From: Rubrivivax benzoatilyticus JA2 = ATCC BAA-35
Lineage (GTDB): Bacteria > Pseudomonadota > Gammaproteobacteria > Burkholderiales > Burkholderiaceae_C
Assembly (NCBI RefSeq): GCF_000190375.1
Contig: NZ_AEWG01000083.1
Span: forward strand, 1 to 54,947
DNA length: 54,947 nt
Reading direction: 5' to 3'
In this document: positions 29,742 through 40,414 of the stretch, piece by piece
Position numbering within the stretch: position 1 is the stretch's first letter
Layout of the letters: every line of letters starts with the position of its first letter
Position numbers and translations under genes: made by a program
The notes under the pieces: generated by a model
The model's database searches: none
The model's input: only the letters and a program-made list of their open reading frames with translations
Told to the model about the DNA's origin: nothing

Positions 29742-29755
29742 TTGAGGCAGATCAA
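29742..29755. promoter_or_regulatory. FNR-type box between fnr and hemN
   Basis: TTGAG-GCAG-ATCAA has one perfect half-site and one with a single change. Its centre is 66 bases before the hemN start, placing it near -41 of a plausible hemN transcript. It could also let FNR control its own gene. Confidence 0.72.
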
Positions 29756-29814
29756 GCCCGTCGGGTGGGGGTTTGGCACAGTCCAGCCCGTACCGCATGA
29801 CGGCCGGATGAATT

Positions 29815-31203
29815 ATGGACACGATTGTTCCTGAAGCACTGCTGAGGCGCCTCGACGTGCCCGGCCCCCGCTATACCTCTTACCCCACCGCGGATCGCTT
29901 CGGCGAGGCCTTCGGCCCAGCAGAGTACCGGCAGGCGCTGCGCCAACGAGCCGAAGGCAGCACCGTCGGCGGCACGCCGCCGCTGTCGCTTTATATCCAC
30001 ATCCCGTTCTGCGAATCGGTCTGCTACTACTGCGCCTGCAACAAGATCATCACGAAGCACCACGAGCGCAGCACCGAGTACCTCGATGCGCTCGAGGCCG
30101 AGATCGCGATGCATGTCGCCGAGCTGGGCAAGGGGCAGACGGTTTCGCAACTGCACTTCGGCGGCGGCTCGCCGACCTTCCTCACCGACGAGGAGATCGC
30201 CCGGCTGATGAACACGCTGCGCGACGCGTTCAAGGTCGTCGCCGGCGCCGAGATCTCCATTGAGGTCGATCCGCGCACTGCGACGCCGGAGCGGCTGCGC
30301 AGCCTGGCGGCCGTCGGCTTCAACCGCATCAGCTTCGGCATCCAGGACTTCGATCCCGAGGTGCAGGAGGCCGTGCACCGCGTCCAGTCCTATGACAGCG
30401 TGCGCGATCTCGTGATCGCCGCCCGTGCCAACGGCTTCGAGTCGATCAACGCCGACCTGATCTACGGCCTGCCCAAGCAGACGCCGGAGTCGTTCGCGCG
30501 CACCATCCAGCAGATCGCCGAGCTGCGCCCGGACCGCATCGCGCTGTACGCCTATGCGCACCTGCCGACCCGCTTCAAGCCGCAGCGCCGCATCCTCGCC
30601 GAGGATCTGCCCAAGGGCGAAGAGCGCATCAAGATGCTCGGTGGCGCGATCGCCGGCTTCATCGCCGCGGGCTACACCTACATCGGCATGGATCACTTCG
30701 CGCTGCCCGGTGACGCCTTGTCGGCGGCGCGCCGCCAGGGGCGCCTGCACCGCAACTTCCAGGGCTACAGCACGCAACCCGACTGCGACCTGATCGCGCT
30801 GGGCGTGTCGTCTATCGGCCGCATGGGTGCGACCTACAGCCAGAACGCCAAGACCCTGCCCGAGTACTACGAGTCGATCGCCAAGGGTGAATTCCCGATC
30901 GTGCGCGGCCTCGCGCTGACGCGCGACGACCTGCTGCGCCAGGCGGTGATCATGGCCATCATGTGCCAGGGGCGCGTCGAGTACGAGTCGATCGAACTCT
31001 CCCACATGATCAAGTTCCGCGACTACTTCGCGGCCGAGATCGAGGACCTCAAGCCCTTCGCCGAAGGCGGTCTCGTCGAGGTGAACGACGACTCGATCCA
31101 GATCACCGCGCTGGGCTGGTACTACGTGCGCGGCGTGGCCGCCGTCTTCGACAAGCACCTGCGCGCCAGCGGCAACCGCGAGCGCTTCTCGCGCATCATC
31201 TGA
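29815..31203 (+). CDS. hemN: Oxygen-independent coproporphyrinogen III oxidase
   Basis: HemN is a radical-SAM enzyme that decarboxylates coproporphyrinogen III to protoporphyrinogen IX without oxygen, for haem and, where present, chlorophyll synthesis. The 462-residue protein has P-F-C-E-S-V-C-Y-Y-C-A-C near residue 63 (CxxxCxxC cluster site plus a fourth Cys), F-G-G-G-S-P-T-F near 117 and E-V-D-P-R for SAM binding. The early P-R-Y-T-S-Y-P-T-A-D-R-F segment is typical of true HemN rather than HemW. Its FNR box and neighbour fnr fit anaerobic induction. Confidence 0.96.
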   Translation: MDTIVPEALLRRLDVPGPRYTSYPTADRFGEAFGPAEYRQALRQRAEGSTVGGTPPLSLYIHIPFCESVCYYCACNKIITKHHERSTEYLDALEAEIAMHVAELGKGQTVSQLHFGGGSPTFLTDEEIARLMNTLRDAFKVVAGAEISIEVDPRTATPERLRSLAAVGFNRISFGIQDFDPEVQEAVHRVQSYDSVRDLVIAARANGFESINADLIYGLPKQTPESFARTIQQIAELRPDRIALYAYAHLPTRFKPQRRILAEDLPKGEERIKMLGGAIAGFIAAGYTYIGMDHFALPGDALSAARRQGRLHRNFQGYSTQPDCDLIALGVSSIGRMGATYSQNAKTLPEYYESIAKGEFPIVRGLALTRDDLLRQAVIMAIMCQGRVEYESIELSHMIKFRDYFAAEIEDLKPFAEGGLVEVNDDSIQITALGWYYVRGVAAVFDKHLRASGNRERFSRII

Positions 31204-31212
31204 GCCGGCACG

Positions 31213-31236
31213 GGTTATCCCGCAACGGGATAATCC
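31213..31236. repeat. Hairpin between hemN and the SafE-like gene
   Basis: GGTTATCCCG (31213-31222) pairs with CGGGATAATCC (31226-31236) with one bulged T and a three-base loop. There is no T run. It may partly end the hemN transcript or stabilise its 3' end. Confidence 0.45.
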
Positions 31237-31260
31237 GCGCATGACTCAGCAAGGCCCCGC

Positions 31261-31950
31261 GTGGACTTCGCGCTCGTCGTCAGCGCGCTGATGCTCGGGC
31301 TGGCCGGGGCGCCGCACTGCATCGCGATGTGCGGCGCGGCGTGCACCGCGGTGCTGCCGCGCGGCCAGCCGGCTGCCCTCTGGAGCTTCCATCTCGCGCG
31401 TGTTCTGGGTTACGCGATGGCCGGTGCGCTGGTCGCGTCCGGCGTCAACCTCCTGTCAGCGGTCGGGGAGCTGAGCCCCGCATTGCGGCCGCTGTGGACC
31501 CTGGCCCACGCCGCGGCGCTGGCCCTCGGGGTCTGGCTGGTGTGGAAGGGGCGCCAGCCGCAATGGCTGGAGAACATCGGCCGCAGTGCCCAGCGCCGTG
31601 CGCCGCAGGCCGACGCCGGCGGCTGGCAGCGCATCAAGGGGCCGGCGCGCGCGGCAACGGCCGGGTCGCTCTGGGTGGCCTGGCCCTGCGGGCTGCTGCA
31701 GTCGGCCCTGGTCGTCGCCGCGCTGGCGAACACCGCCGTCGCCGGCGCTGCCGCGATGGGGGCCTTCGCCGTCGCCAGCGGTGCCGGGCTGGTGCTCGGG
31801 CCGATGCTCTGGTTGCGCCTCGGCGTGTCGGCCTCGGCGGCTGCGACGACCTGGGCCACGCGCGCCGCCGGCGCGCTGCTCGCGCTCGCGTCCGGCTGGG
31901 CGCTCGGCCACGGCCTGTGGATGCAGTGGCAGGCCTACTGCGCCACCTGA
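31261..31950 (+). CDS. SafE/DsbD-like membrane protein of the cco cluster
   Basis: This 229-residue protein has about six helices and a [13 protein letters not shown] motif near residue 20, the fingerprint of the TauE/SafE (UreH-like) domain. W-P-C-G-L-L-Q-S-A near residue 140 is the matching second-repeat motif. Genes of this type sit beside ccoGHIS, hemN and anr in Pseudomonas, and the two Cys-containing helices suggest metal or electron handling in oxidase assembly. GTG 31261 is chosen: AAGG lies eight to eleven bases upstream, and an ATG at 31241 is out of frame. Confidence 0.82.
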   Translation: MDFALVVSALMLGLAGAPHCIAMCGAACTAVLPRGQPAALWSFHLARVLGYAMAGALVASGVNLLSAVGELSPALRPLWTLAHAAALALGVWLVWKGRQPQWLENIGRSAQRRAPQADAGGWQRIKGPARAATAGSLWVAWPCGLLQSALVVAALANTAVAGAAAMGAFAVASGAGLVLGPMLWLRLGVSASAAATTWATRAAGALLALASGWALGHGLWMQWQAYCAT

Positions 31951-32095
31951 GGCCGTGCCCGGCACGGCGTGTCCAGCCGATGTCCGGAGATCTCCCTGGC
32001 ACGTCAGTCGCCAGACAGTCGTTGACCTAGAATCAATTCCCGCGAATTCATTCCCCGACGACCCACCGCACGCGCGGTTTGTGGAGACCTCTTTC

Positions 32096-33352
32096 ATGTA
32101 CCAGCACATCAAGGTGCCCGAGGGCGGGCAGAAGATCACGGTCAACGCCGACTTCTCGCTGAACGTCCCTGATCAGCCCATCATTCCGTACATCGAGGGC
32201 GACGGCACCGGCTTCGACATCACGCCGGTGATGCTGAAGGTGGTCGATGCGGCAGTCGCCAAGAGCTACGGCGGCAAGCGCAAGATCCACTGGATGGAGG
32301 TCTACGCCGGCGAGAAGTCGACCAAGGTCTACGGCCCCGACGTCTGGCTGCCCGAGGAGACGCTGCACGCAGTGCGCGACTACGTCGTGTCGATCAAGGG
32401 CCCGCTGACGACGCCGGTCGGTGGCGGCATCCGCAGCCTGAACGTCGCGCTGCGCCAGGAACTCGATCTCTACGTCTGTCTGCGCCCGATCCAGTACTTC
32501 AAGGGCGTGCCGACGCCGCTGAAGGAGCCGGAGAAGACCAACATGGTCATCTTCCGCGAGAACTCCGAGGACATCTACGCCGGCATCGAGTGGGAAGCCC
32601 AGAGCGACAAGGCGAAGAAGGTCATCAAGTTCCTCATCGAGGAAATGGGCGTCAAGAAGATCCGTTTCCCCGAGACCTCGGGCATCGGCATCAAGCCCGT
32701 CTCGAAGGAAGGGACCGAGCGCCTGGTGCGCAAGGCGATCCAGTACGCCGTCGACAACGACAAGCCCAGCGTGACCATCGTGCACAAGGGCAACATCATG
32801 AAGTTCACCGAAGGTGGCTTCCGCGACTGGGCCTACGCGCTGGCGCAGCGCGAGTTCGGCGCCCAGCCGATCGACGGCGGCCCGTGGTGCTCGTTCAAGA
32901 ACCCGAGGACCGGCAAGGACATCGTCATCAAGGACTCGATCGCCGACGCCTTCCTGCAGCAGATCCTGCTGCGCCCGGCCGAGTACTCGGTGATCGCGAC
33001 GCTCAACCTGAACGGCGACTACGTCTCCGACGCGCTGGCGGCGCAGGTCGGCGGCATCGGCATCGCTCCGGGCGCCAACCTGTCGGACTCGGTGGCGATG
33101 TTCGAGGCGACGCACGGCACTGCGCCCAAGTACGCCGGCAAGGACTACGTCAACCCGGGCTCCGAGATCCTCTCGGCCGAGATGATGCTGCGCCACATGG
33201 GCTGGACCGAGGCTGCCGACCTGATCATCAGCGCGATGGAGAAGTCCATCCTGAGCAAGCAGGTGACCTACGACTTCGCGCGCCTGATGGACGGCGCGAC
33301 GCAGGTCTCGTGCTCCGGCTTCGGCAAGGTGATGATCGAGCAGATGGGCTGA
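32096..33352 (+). CDS. icd: Isocitrate dehydrogenase (NADP)
   Basis: This TCA-cycle enzyme converts isocitrate to 2-oxoglutarate and CO2. The 418-residue protein follows the E. coli-type family: [10 protein letters not shown] near residue 31, the phosphorylatable-Ser region [13 protein letters not shown] near 112, D-I-Y-A-G-I-E-W near 160, and T-H-G-T-A-P-K-Y with P-G-S near 341-360 for cofactor binding. GTGGAGAC precedes ATG 32096. TAGAAT at 32028-32033 is a candidate -10. A terminator follows. Confidence 0.97.
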   Translation: MYQHIKVPEGGQKITVNADFSLNVPDQPIIPYIEGDGTGFDITPVMLKVVDAAVAKSYGGKRKIHWMEVYAGEKSTKVYGPDVWLPEETLHAVRDYVVSIKGPLTTPVGGGIRSLNVALRQELDLYVCLRPIQYFKGVPTPLKEPEKTNMVIFRENSEDIYAGIEWEAQSDKAKKVIKFLIEEMGVKKIRFPETSGIGIKPVSKEGTERLVRKAIQYAVDNDKPSVTIVHKGNIMKFTEGGFRDWAYALAQREFGAQPIDGGPWCSFKNPRTGKDIVIKDSIADAFLQQILLRPAEYSVIATLNLNGDYVSDALAAQVGGIGIAPGANLSDSVAMFEATHGTAPKYAGKDYVNPGSEILSAEMMLRHMGWTEAADLIISAMEKSILSKQVTYDFARLMDGATQVSCSGFGKVMIEQMG

Positions 33353-33384
33353 GGCGCGGGTTCAAGCCCGTCGTCCACTGATTG

Positions 33385-33406
33385 CGGCGCCTGCGGGCGC
33401 CGTTTT
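33385..33406 (+). terminator. Intrinsic terminator after icd
   Basis: CGGCGCC (33385-33391) pairs with GGCGCCG (33396-33402) around a four-base loop, followed by TTTT. Confidence 0.75.
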
Positions 33407-33555
33407 CATGTGTCGGCCCTGCGCGGGATGAAGCGCTATGGATAGTGCCTTTCTATCGACGCGCTGAAGCCCATGAATCGAAACTTGTTTCATCATCCTG
33501 CTGCGATGGCGCCGGCGAACCGGGCGCGTGGGCGAGCGAGGAGACCGGGCGGGTG

Positions 33556-33753
33556 ATGAAGAACGTGGAGACGAACGCGGGCGTCGGGATCGCCGGAGCG
33601 CGGCCGGTGTTCGTGATCCGGCCGAGTCAGCTGGGTCCAAGGGATGCCGCTGCGGCGCTGAACTGCCGGGGTGGCAAGTGCTGCCGCAGCAAACCCCGCT
33701 GCAAAAACTGCCCGGCGCGCAAGAAAAAGCGGGACTCGAAGTCCTGCTCGTGA
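33556..33753 (+). CDS. Small cysteine-rich basic protein
   Basis: This 65-residue protein has an N-terminal half with V-F-V-I-R-P-S-Q-L-G-P-R-D. The C-terminal half is dense in Cys and Lys: C-R-G-G-K-C-C-R-S-K-P-R-C-K-N-C-P-A-R-K-K-K and a final Cys. Six Cys in about 30 residues with CC and CxxC spacing suggest a small zinc or disulfide knuckle that might bind nucleic acid; this is inference. Frame, length and composition differ from random shadow frames, but the ribosome site (GAGGAG) is rather far upstream. I cannot name the family. Confidence 0.5.
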   Translation: MKNVETNAGVGIAGARPVFVIRPSQLGPRDAAAALNCRGGKCCRSKPRCKNCPARKKKRDSKSCS

Positions 33754-33915
33754 TCCTGGGTCGGCGCGCCGGCCCCGGCTGTGGCCGATATTCGTTTCGG
33801 CGTGAACACCTTGCCGGGCGTTGCCTCAGATATTGATGGAAATCAATATGTGCGGCAACCGTCCGGGGCGGGACTTCCCGAAATCAGATCGGGGTGCCCG
33901 CGGCGGCGAGCCCCG

Positions 33916-34155
33916 TCAGGCGACGGTCTGCGGAGCCGCCGGCGTCGCAGTGGCGACGGGCCGGATGTTCTGCGCCAGATTGCCTTTGGGGCCCTGGACG
34001 AGTTCGAACTCCACTCGACTGCCTTGCTTCAGGGTCCGGAAACCGTCCATCTGCACCGCCGAGAAGTGAGCGAAGACGTCCGCACCACCACCCTCGGGTT
34101 CGATGAAACCGAAGCCCTTGGCATCGTTGAACCACTTCACCGTACCGACCGCCAT
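33916..34155 (-). CDS. Cold shock domain protein
   Basis: This 79-residue OB-fold protein has the two RNA-binding motifs K-G-F-G-F-I (RNP1) and V-F-A-H-F (RNP2). It begins [12 protein letters not shown] and binds single-stranded nucleic acid, usually as an RNA chaperone. GAGGTGG lies shortly before ATG 34155; an in-frame GTG at 34164 is less likely. The last dozen residues ([10 protein letters not shown]) are a short tail beyond the classic 67-70-residue CspA. Confidence 0.95.
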   Translation of the reverse strand: MAVGTVKWFNDAKGFGFIEPEGGGADVFAHFSAVQMDGFRTLKQGSRVEFELVQGPKGNLAQNIRPVATATPAAPQTVA

Positions 34156-34408
34156 TGTTTCCACCTCGCTTAACTGCGCGCGAATATCGAAAATGATTCT
34201 CGCGATGCCGTCGGAAGAGTGTCAAGGCGAAGTGACGCTCTGCTGTGTCGTGGATTCGACAAACATTGGTCAAATTGGTGCGCGGCCGCGGCTGAGCGCC
34301 CGAGTCCGTTGGGGGCTTGAACTTGCGCTTGCGGCATCAACATGTCCAGGGCGCGGGTCATGCAAAGTTGCCGTGAGCAGGCCCGGACAAGGTCGATAGA
34401 ATGATTTC

Positions 34409-34764
34409 ATGCCCGACGATCCGTCCGTCCCTCCGGTGAAGCCGCCGCCCCTGCCTGGCCAGGATGGTGGCGCGGGCGGCGCCGTCGTCGCCGAGCGCAA
34501 GGCGCAACGCGTCAAGCCGCCGAGCCTGTACCAGGTGGTGCTGCTCAACGACGACTACACGCCGATGGAGTTCGTCGTGATGGTGCTGCAGCACTACTTC
34601 CAGCGTGATCTGGACACGGCCACGCACATCATGCTGAAGATCCACCACGAGGGTCGTGGTGTGTGCGGGGTTTACCCGAAGGACGTTGCCGCGACGAAGG
34701 TCGAACTGGTGCTCGCCGCGGCCCGCCGCGACGGTCACCCGCTTCAGTGCATTATGGAGGCCGC

Positions 34765-34768
<4 letters not shown>
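34409..34768 (+). CDS. clpS: Clp protease adaptor ClpS
   Basis: ClpS delivers N-end-rule substrates to ClpAP. The 119-residue protein has a flexible Pro-rich N-terminus (about 35 residues) and the folded core [16 protein letters not shown], with H-H-E-G-R-G further on, which shapes the binding pocket. TAGAAT at 34397-34402 just before the ATG resembles a -10 but lies too close for a normal leader. The stop overlaps the clpA start by four bases. Confidence 0.96.
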
Positions 34769-37077
<2,309 letters not shown>

Positions 37078-37095
37078 GGCCGCGCTCGTGTCCGA

Positions 37096-37881
37096 TCAGG
37101 CGGCCTCGGCCGCCGGGTCCTGCCGGTAGTAGCGAACGAACACCCCGTACAACACGGGGTGTTCTTTTTTCATCGCCTCGGGGGCGACGAAGAAGGCTTC
37201 GCTGGCGACGGCGAAGAATTCGTCGGGCGATTGCGCGCCGTACGGGTCCAGCGCGGTGTCCTCCTCGGCGTCCACGCGGCGGCAGAAGGCCTCGTAGTCG
37301 GCGTCCAGCACGGCGACCCACTCGCTGCGCGGCAGATCGTGCGGCAGCAGCGGCACGCCGTCGGCGACCCCGTCGGCCATGTCGAGCACGTGGGCGAACT
37401 CGTGGATGACGACGTTGTAGGCGTCGGCGGCGCTGCGGCCGGCGGCACGCACGTCCTGCCAGGACAGCATCACCGGGCCGCCTTCCATCGCCTCGCCGGA
37501 CAGCAGTTCGTCGTACTCGTGCACGACCCCGTCCTCGTCGACGGTGGAGCGGCGCGCGACGACCTGGTCCGGGTGCAGCACGATGCCGACGAAGCCGTCG
37601 TAGGCCTCGAGCCCCAGGCGCAGGACCGGCAGGCAGGCCTGCGCTGCGACCGCGACCGCGACGTGGTCGGTCAGGCGCACGCCGGGCTGGGCGCTGAACT
37701 CCTTGCGGTCCAGGAAAAGGCTGGTCAGGCGGCGCAGTGCGGCCGCGGTCTCGGGATCACGGCGCTTCAGGAACGGGTAGCGCCCCAGCGTGCGTTTCCA
37801 CAGATCGTCGGGGATCGGCCGGCGCGCGACTGCGGCGTCGTCGCGGCGTTCGCGCAGCCGCCCCAGCAGGCGCTGCCACAT
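37096..37881 (-). CDS. mtfA: M90-family zinc metallopeptidase MtfA
   Basis: This 261-residue cytoplasmic protein carries H-E-F-A-H at residues 160-164, the zinc site of family M90. MtfA in E. coli binds the repressor Mlc and so affects glucose transport, and has aminopeptidase activity. Further family segments are Y-D-G-F-V-G-I-V, V-M-L-S-W and F-F-A-V-A-S-E-A-F-F. The codons for its near-terminal H-P-V-L-Y-G-V-F overlap, on the other strand, the terminator of clpA. The start touches the stop of lpxH at 37881. Confidence 0.92.
   Translation of the reverse strand: MWQRLLGRLRERRDDAAVARRPIPDDLWKRTLGRYPFLKRRDPETAAALRRLTSLFLDRKEFSAQPGVRLTDHVAVAVAAQACLPVLRLGLEAYDGFVGIVLHPDQVVARRSTVDEDGVVHEYDELLSGEAMEGGPVMLSWQDVRAAGRSAADAYNVVIHEFAHVLDMADGVADGVPLLPHDLPRSEWVAVLDADYEAFCRRVDAEEDTALDPYGAQSPDEFFAVASEAFFVAPEAMKKEHPVLYGVFVRYYRQDPAAEAA
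37138..37170 (+). terminator. Perfect intrinsic terminator of clpA inside the mtfA coding region
   Basis: GAACACCCCGT (37138-37148) pairs with ACGGGGTGTTC (37154-37164) around a five-base loop and is followed directly by six T residues. It lies 61 bases after the clpA stop, within the last 25 codons of the opposite-strand gene mtfA, whose sequence meets both demands. Confidence 0.9.
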
Positions 37882-38687
37882 CAGGCGCCGGCCGCCGTGG
37901 CCGGCGGAACACGTTGGAAGCCGTCGCGCGTCAGGCGCAGCACCTCGGCACGCGGGGCGCGAGCATCGTCCAGATCCCAGTCGGTGAGCACGTGGCGGCG
38001 GTAGCCCGGGGCCAGCGTTTCGCTGCCCGGGCGATGGGTGTGGCCGTGCACCAGTTCGGCGGCGCCGACGGCATGCATCCAGGCCACCGCCGTGGCGGCG
38101 TCGACGTCGGCATGACGCGAGGCGTCGTCCTGGCGTGCCTCGCTGCGGCGGCGGATGTCGGCGGCGATCGCCAGCCGTTCGTCCAGCGGCCGCGAGAGGA
38201 AGTCACGCTGCCAGCGCTCGTCGCGCACCAGGGCGCGGAAGGCGAGGTAGTCGCGGTCTTGCAGGCACAGCGCGTCGCCGTGCATCAGCAGCACACGCCG
38301 TCCCCAGGCGTCGAGCAGTGTTGGGTCGGCCAGGCCCATGACGCCGGTTTCGCGCAGCAGGCGCGCGCCGACCAGGAAGTCGCGGTTGCCGGCCATGAAC
38401 GCGATGCCTCGGCGGCTGGCCGCCTCGGCAAGAACGTCGGCGCAGCCGGCCTCGAACGGCCGCTGCCGCACGTCGTCCCCGACCCAGGTCTCGAACAGGT
38501 CGCCGAGGATGAACACCGCGTCGGCGGGGGTGTGCAGCAGGTGAGCGCGCCAGGCTTCGACGGTGCGCGGCAGCGACGGCGCGAGGTGGATGTCGGAGAT
38601 GAGGTCGATCGTGCGCCACTCGCGCGGCGCCTCGAACTCGAAGAACGCGGGCAGCGCCGCCACGCCTTCGGCGCTGCCGTCGGACAT
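37881..38687 (-). CDS. lpxH: UDP-2,3-diacylglucosamine diphosphatase
   Basis: LpxH cleaves UDP-2,3-diacylglucosamine to lipid X in lipid A synthesis at the membrane surface. The 268-residue metallophosphoesterase has the motif set I-S-D-I-H-L, G-D-L-F-E-T-W-V-G-D-D, G-N-R-D-F, M-H-G-D and H-G-H-T-H-R-P, all ligands for the two metals. The start overlaps the ppiB stop by one base. Gene order ppi-ppi-lpxH-mtfA suggests one transcript. Confidence 0.95.
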   Translation of the reverse strand: MSDGSAEGVAALPAFFEFEAPREWRTIDLISDIHLAPSLPRTVEAWRAHLLHTPADAVFILGDLFETWVGDDVRQRPFEAGCADVLAEAASRRGIAFMAGNRDFLVGARLLRETGVMGLADPTLLDAWGRRVLLMHGDALCLQDRDYLAFRALVRDERWQRDFLSRPLDERLAIAADIRRRSEARQDDASRHADVDAATAVAWMHAVGAAELVHGHTHRPGSETLAPGYRRHVLTDWDLDDARAPRAEVLRLTRDGFQRVPPATAAGA

Positions 38688-39187
38688 CAGGCGACCTCGG
38701 TGGCGCGGTCGATGCGCACGTCTTCCAGCGGCACGTCGTCGTGGTAGCCCTTGCGGCCGGTGCGAACACGCTCGATCAGGTCGACGACCTCGGTGCCCGA
38801 CACGACCTTGCCGAACACGGCATAGCCCCAGCCGTCCTGGGCGCGGTCGTTGTCGAGGAAGCCGTTGTCGTTGGTGTTGATGAAGAACTGGGCGCTCGCC
38901 GAGTGCGGGTCGGAGGTGCGCGCCATCGCCAGCGTGTAGCGCAGGTTGCGCAGGCCGTTCTTGGCTTCGTTCTCGATGCCGGCGCCGGTGGGCTTCTGCT
39001 TCATGCCCGGCTCGAAACCGCCGCCCTGGATCATGAAGCCCTTGATGACGCGGTGGAAGATCGTGCCGTCGTAGTGGCCCTTCTTCACGTAGTCGAGGAA
39101 GTTGGCCACCGTCACCGGGGCGCGTTCGTCGTCGAGCTCGATGACGATCGTGCCGGCGGTGGTCTCGAACTGCACTTGTTTGCTCAT
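38687..39187 (-). CDS. ppiB: Cytoplasmic peptidyl-prolyl isomerase (cyclophilin)
   Basis: This 166-residue cyclophilin has no signal peptide and speeds proline isomerisation during folding. Core motifs are [29 protein letters not shown] and V-F-G-K-V-V. It starts two bases after the stop of a second, exported cyclophilin, so the pair covers two cell compartments. Confidence 0.95.
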   Translation of the reverse strand: MSKQVQFETTAGTIVIELDDERAPVTVANFLDYVKKGHYDGTIFHRVIKGFMIQGGGFEPGMKQKPTGAGIENEAKNGLRNLRYTLAMARTSDPHSASAQFFINTNDNGFLDNDRAQDGWGYAVFGKVVSGTEVVDLIERVRTGRKGYHDDVPLEDVRIDRATEVA

Positions 39188-39188
39188 G

Positions 39189-39752
39189 TCATTTCTCCAG
39201 GGTGGCCTTGCGGATGATCACCGGCGTGACCGGCACGTTCTGGTGCGGGCCCGACGATGTGGTGGGCGTCGCGACGATCTTGTCGACGACGTCCATGCCC
39301 GCGGTCACGCGGCCGAAGACGGCGTAGCCGTTGCCGTCGCGTGCGTTGGGCTGGTCGAGGAAGCTGTTGTCCGCGACGTTGATGAAGAACTGCGCGGTCG
39401 CCGAGTCGGGCACCATCGTGCGCGCCATCGCCAGCGTGCCGCGGGCGTTGGACAGGCCGTTGCGGCTTTCCAGCGCGATCGGCTTGCGCGTCGGCTTCTC
39501 CTTCAGGTCGGGCTTCATGCCGCCGCCCTGGACCATGAAGCCCGGGATCACGCGGTGGAAGATGGTGCCGTCGTAGTGGCCGGCCTTGACGTACTGGACG
39601 AAGTTGTCGACGGTCTTCGGCGCCTTGGCGGCGTCGAGTTCGACGACGATGTCACCGGCGCTGGTGGCCAGGCGCACGGTCTGCGCGAAGGCGGGCACGG
39701 AGGCCAGCGCCGCGGCGGCGGCGAAGGCGAACAGCTTGGCGTGGCGGAGCAT
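39189..39752 (-). CDS. ppiA: Exported peptidyl-prolyl isomerase (cyclophilin)
   Basis: This 187-residue cyclophilin has a signal peptide (L-R-H-A-K-L-F then a hydrophobic run, cleavage after V-P-A-F-A near residue 23), so it is periplasmic. It keeps the [13 protein letters not shown] and S-A-T-A-Q-F-F-I-N motifs. It is clearly a paralogue of the downstream gene. The gene symbol is by location and family only. Confidence 0.92.
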   Translation of the reverse strand: MLRHAKLFAFAAAAALASVPAFAQTVRLATSAGDIVVELDAAKAPKTVDNFVQYVKAGHYDGTIFHRVIPGFMVQGGGMKPDLKEKPTRKPIALESRNGLSNARGTLAMARTMVPDSATAQFFINVADNSFLDQPNARDGNGYAVFGRVTAGMDVVDKIVATPTTSSGPHQNVPVTPVIIRKATLEK

Positions 39753-39820
39753 GGAAGGCCTCGATTTCGGGGTGCGCGGAGTCTAGCGGCGCCGGCCGGA
39801 GCCGGTGGCGGGGCCCGGGA

Positions 39821-40321
39821 TCAGCGGGGGGTCGCCGCCAGTTCGCGGGCGATGCGGATGCGCTGCGCGAGCCCCGGGTCGCCCGGCGACGCGGCGTCGG
39901 CCGCCTCCCAGGACTGCAGGGCCAGACGCAGCAGCACGTCGCCGAGGTTGCGGCGCGCGAGGCGGTGCGACGGGTCGTTGCGCAGCGCGGTCTCGAGCGC
40001 GACGCGTGCCTCGTCCAGCCGCCCGGCGCGGGCATGCAGCAGGCCCAGGTTGTTGTAGGGCTCGGGCAGTTCCGGGTAGTCCTGGGTCATGCGCTCGAAG
40101 GCCTCGAGCGCCTGGGCGTCGCGCCCCAGGTCCATCAGCGCGACGGCGCGCGTGAAGCGCAGCGCCGCGTCGTTCGGGCGCTGGGCCAGCGCCGTCTCGG
40201 CGCGCGCCAGCGCCGCCTCGGGCTGGCCGCCTTGAAGCAGCCGCTGGGCCTCGCTCGACTCGTCGGCGTGCGCGAGGGCGGCGGCGCTCAGCGCGAGCGC
40301 GGCGATCAGGACACGAAGCAT
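39821..40321 (-). CDS. Exported tetratricopeptide-repeat protein
   Basis: This 166-residue protein has a signal peptide ending A-L-A-H-A (about residue 19). Three or four TPR units follow, for example [14 protein letters not shown] and [18 protein letters not shown], which should form a binding scaffold in the periplasm. No enzyme motif is present. It is divergent from cysS and precedes the cyclophilins by 68 bp. The frame stays open upstream of 40321, but that part overlaps the cysS promoter. Confidence 0.85.
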   Translation of the reverse strand: MLRVLIAALALSAAALAHADESSEAQRLLQGGQPEAALARAETALAQRPNDAALRFTRAVALMDLGRDAQALEAFERMTQDYPELPEPYNNLGLLHARAGRLDEARVALETALRNDPSHRLARRNLGDVLLRLALQSWEAADAASPGDPGLAQRIRIARELAATPR

Positions 40322-40366
40322 CGGCGGCAGGGGGGTCTGGAGGGCAGGCCGCGAAGGTCGGCCCGC

Positions 40367-40372
40367 TATACT
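40367..40372 (+). promoter_or_regulatory. Probable -10 element of cysS (TATACT)
   Basis: TATACT matches five of six consensus positions and lies 43 bases before the cysS ATG in the short divergent gap. No clear -35 is visible at the right distance. Confidence 0.45.
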
Positions 40373-40414
40373 GAAAGATTGTATCGGCGCGCCCCACCGA
40401 AGAATTCCGACTGC

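Noticed and set aside
31241..31260. ATG at 31241 as the start of the SafE-like gene
   Set aside because: It is in a different frame from the membrane protein; GTG 31261 is in frame and has AAGG at a suitable distance.
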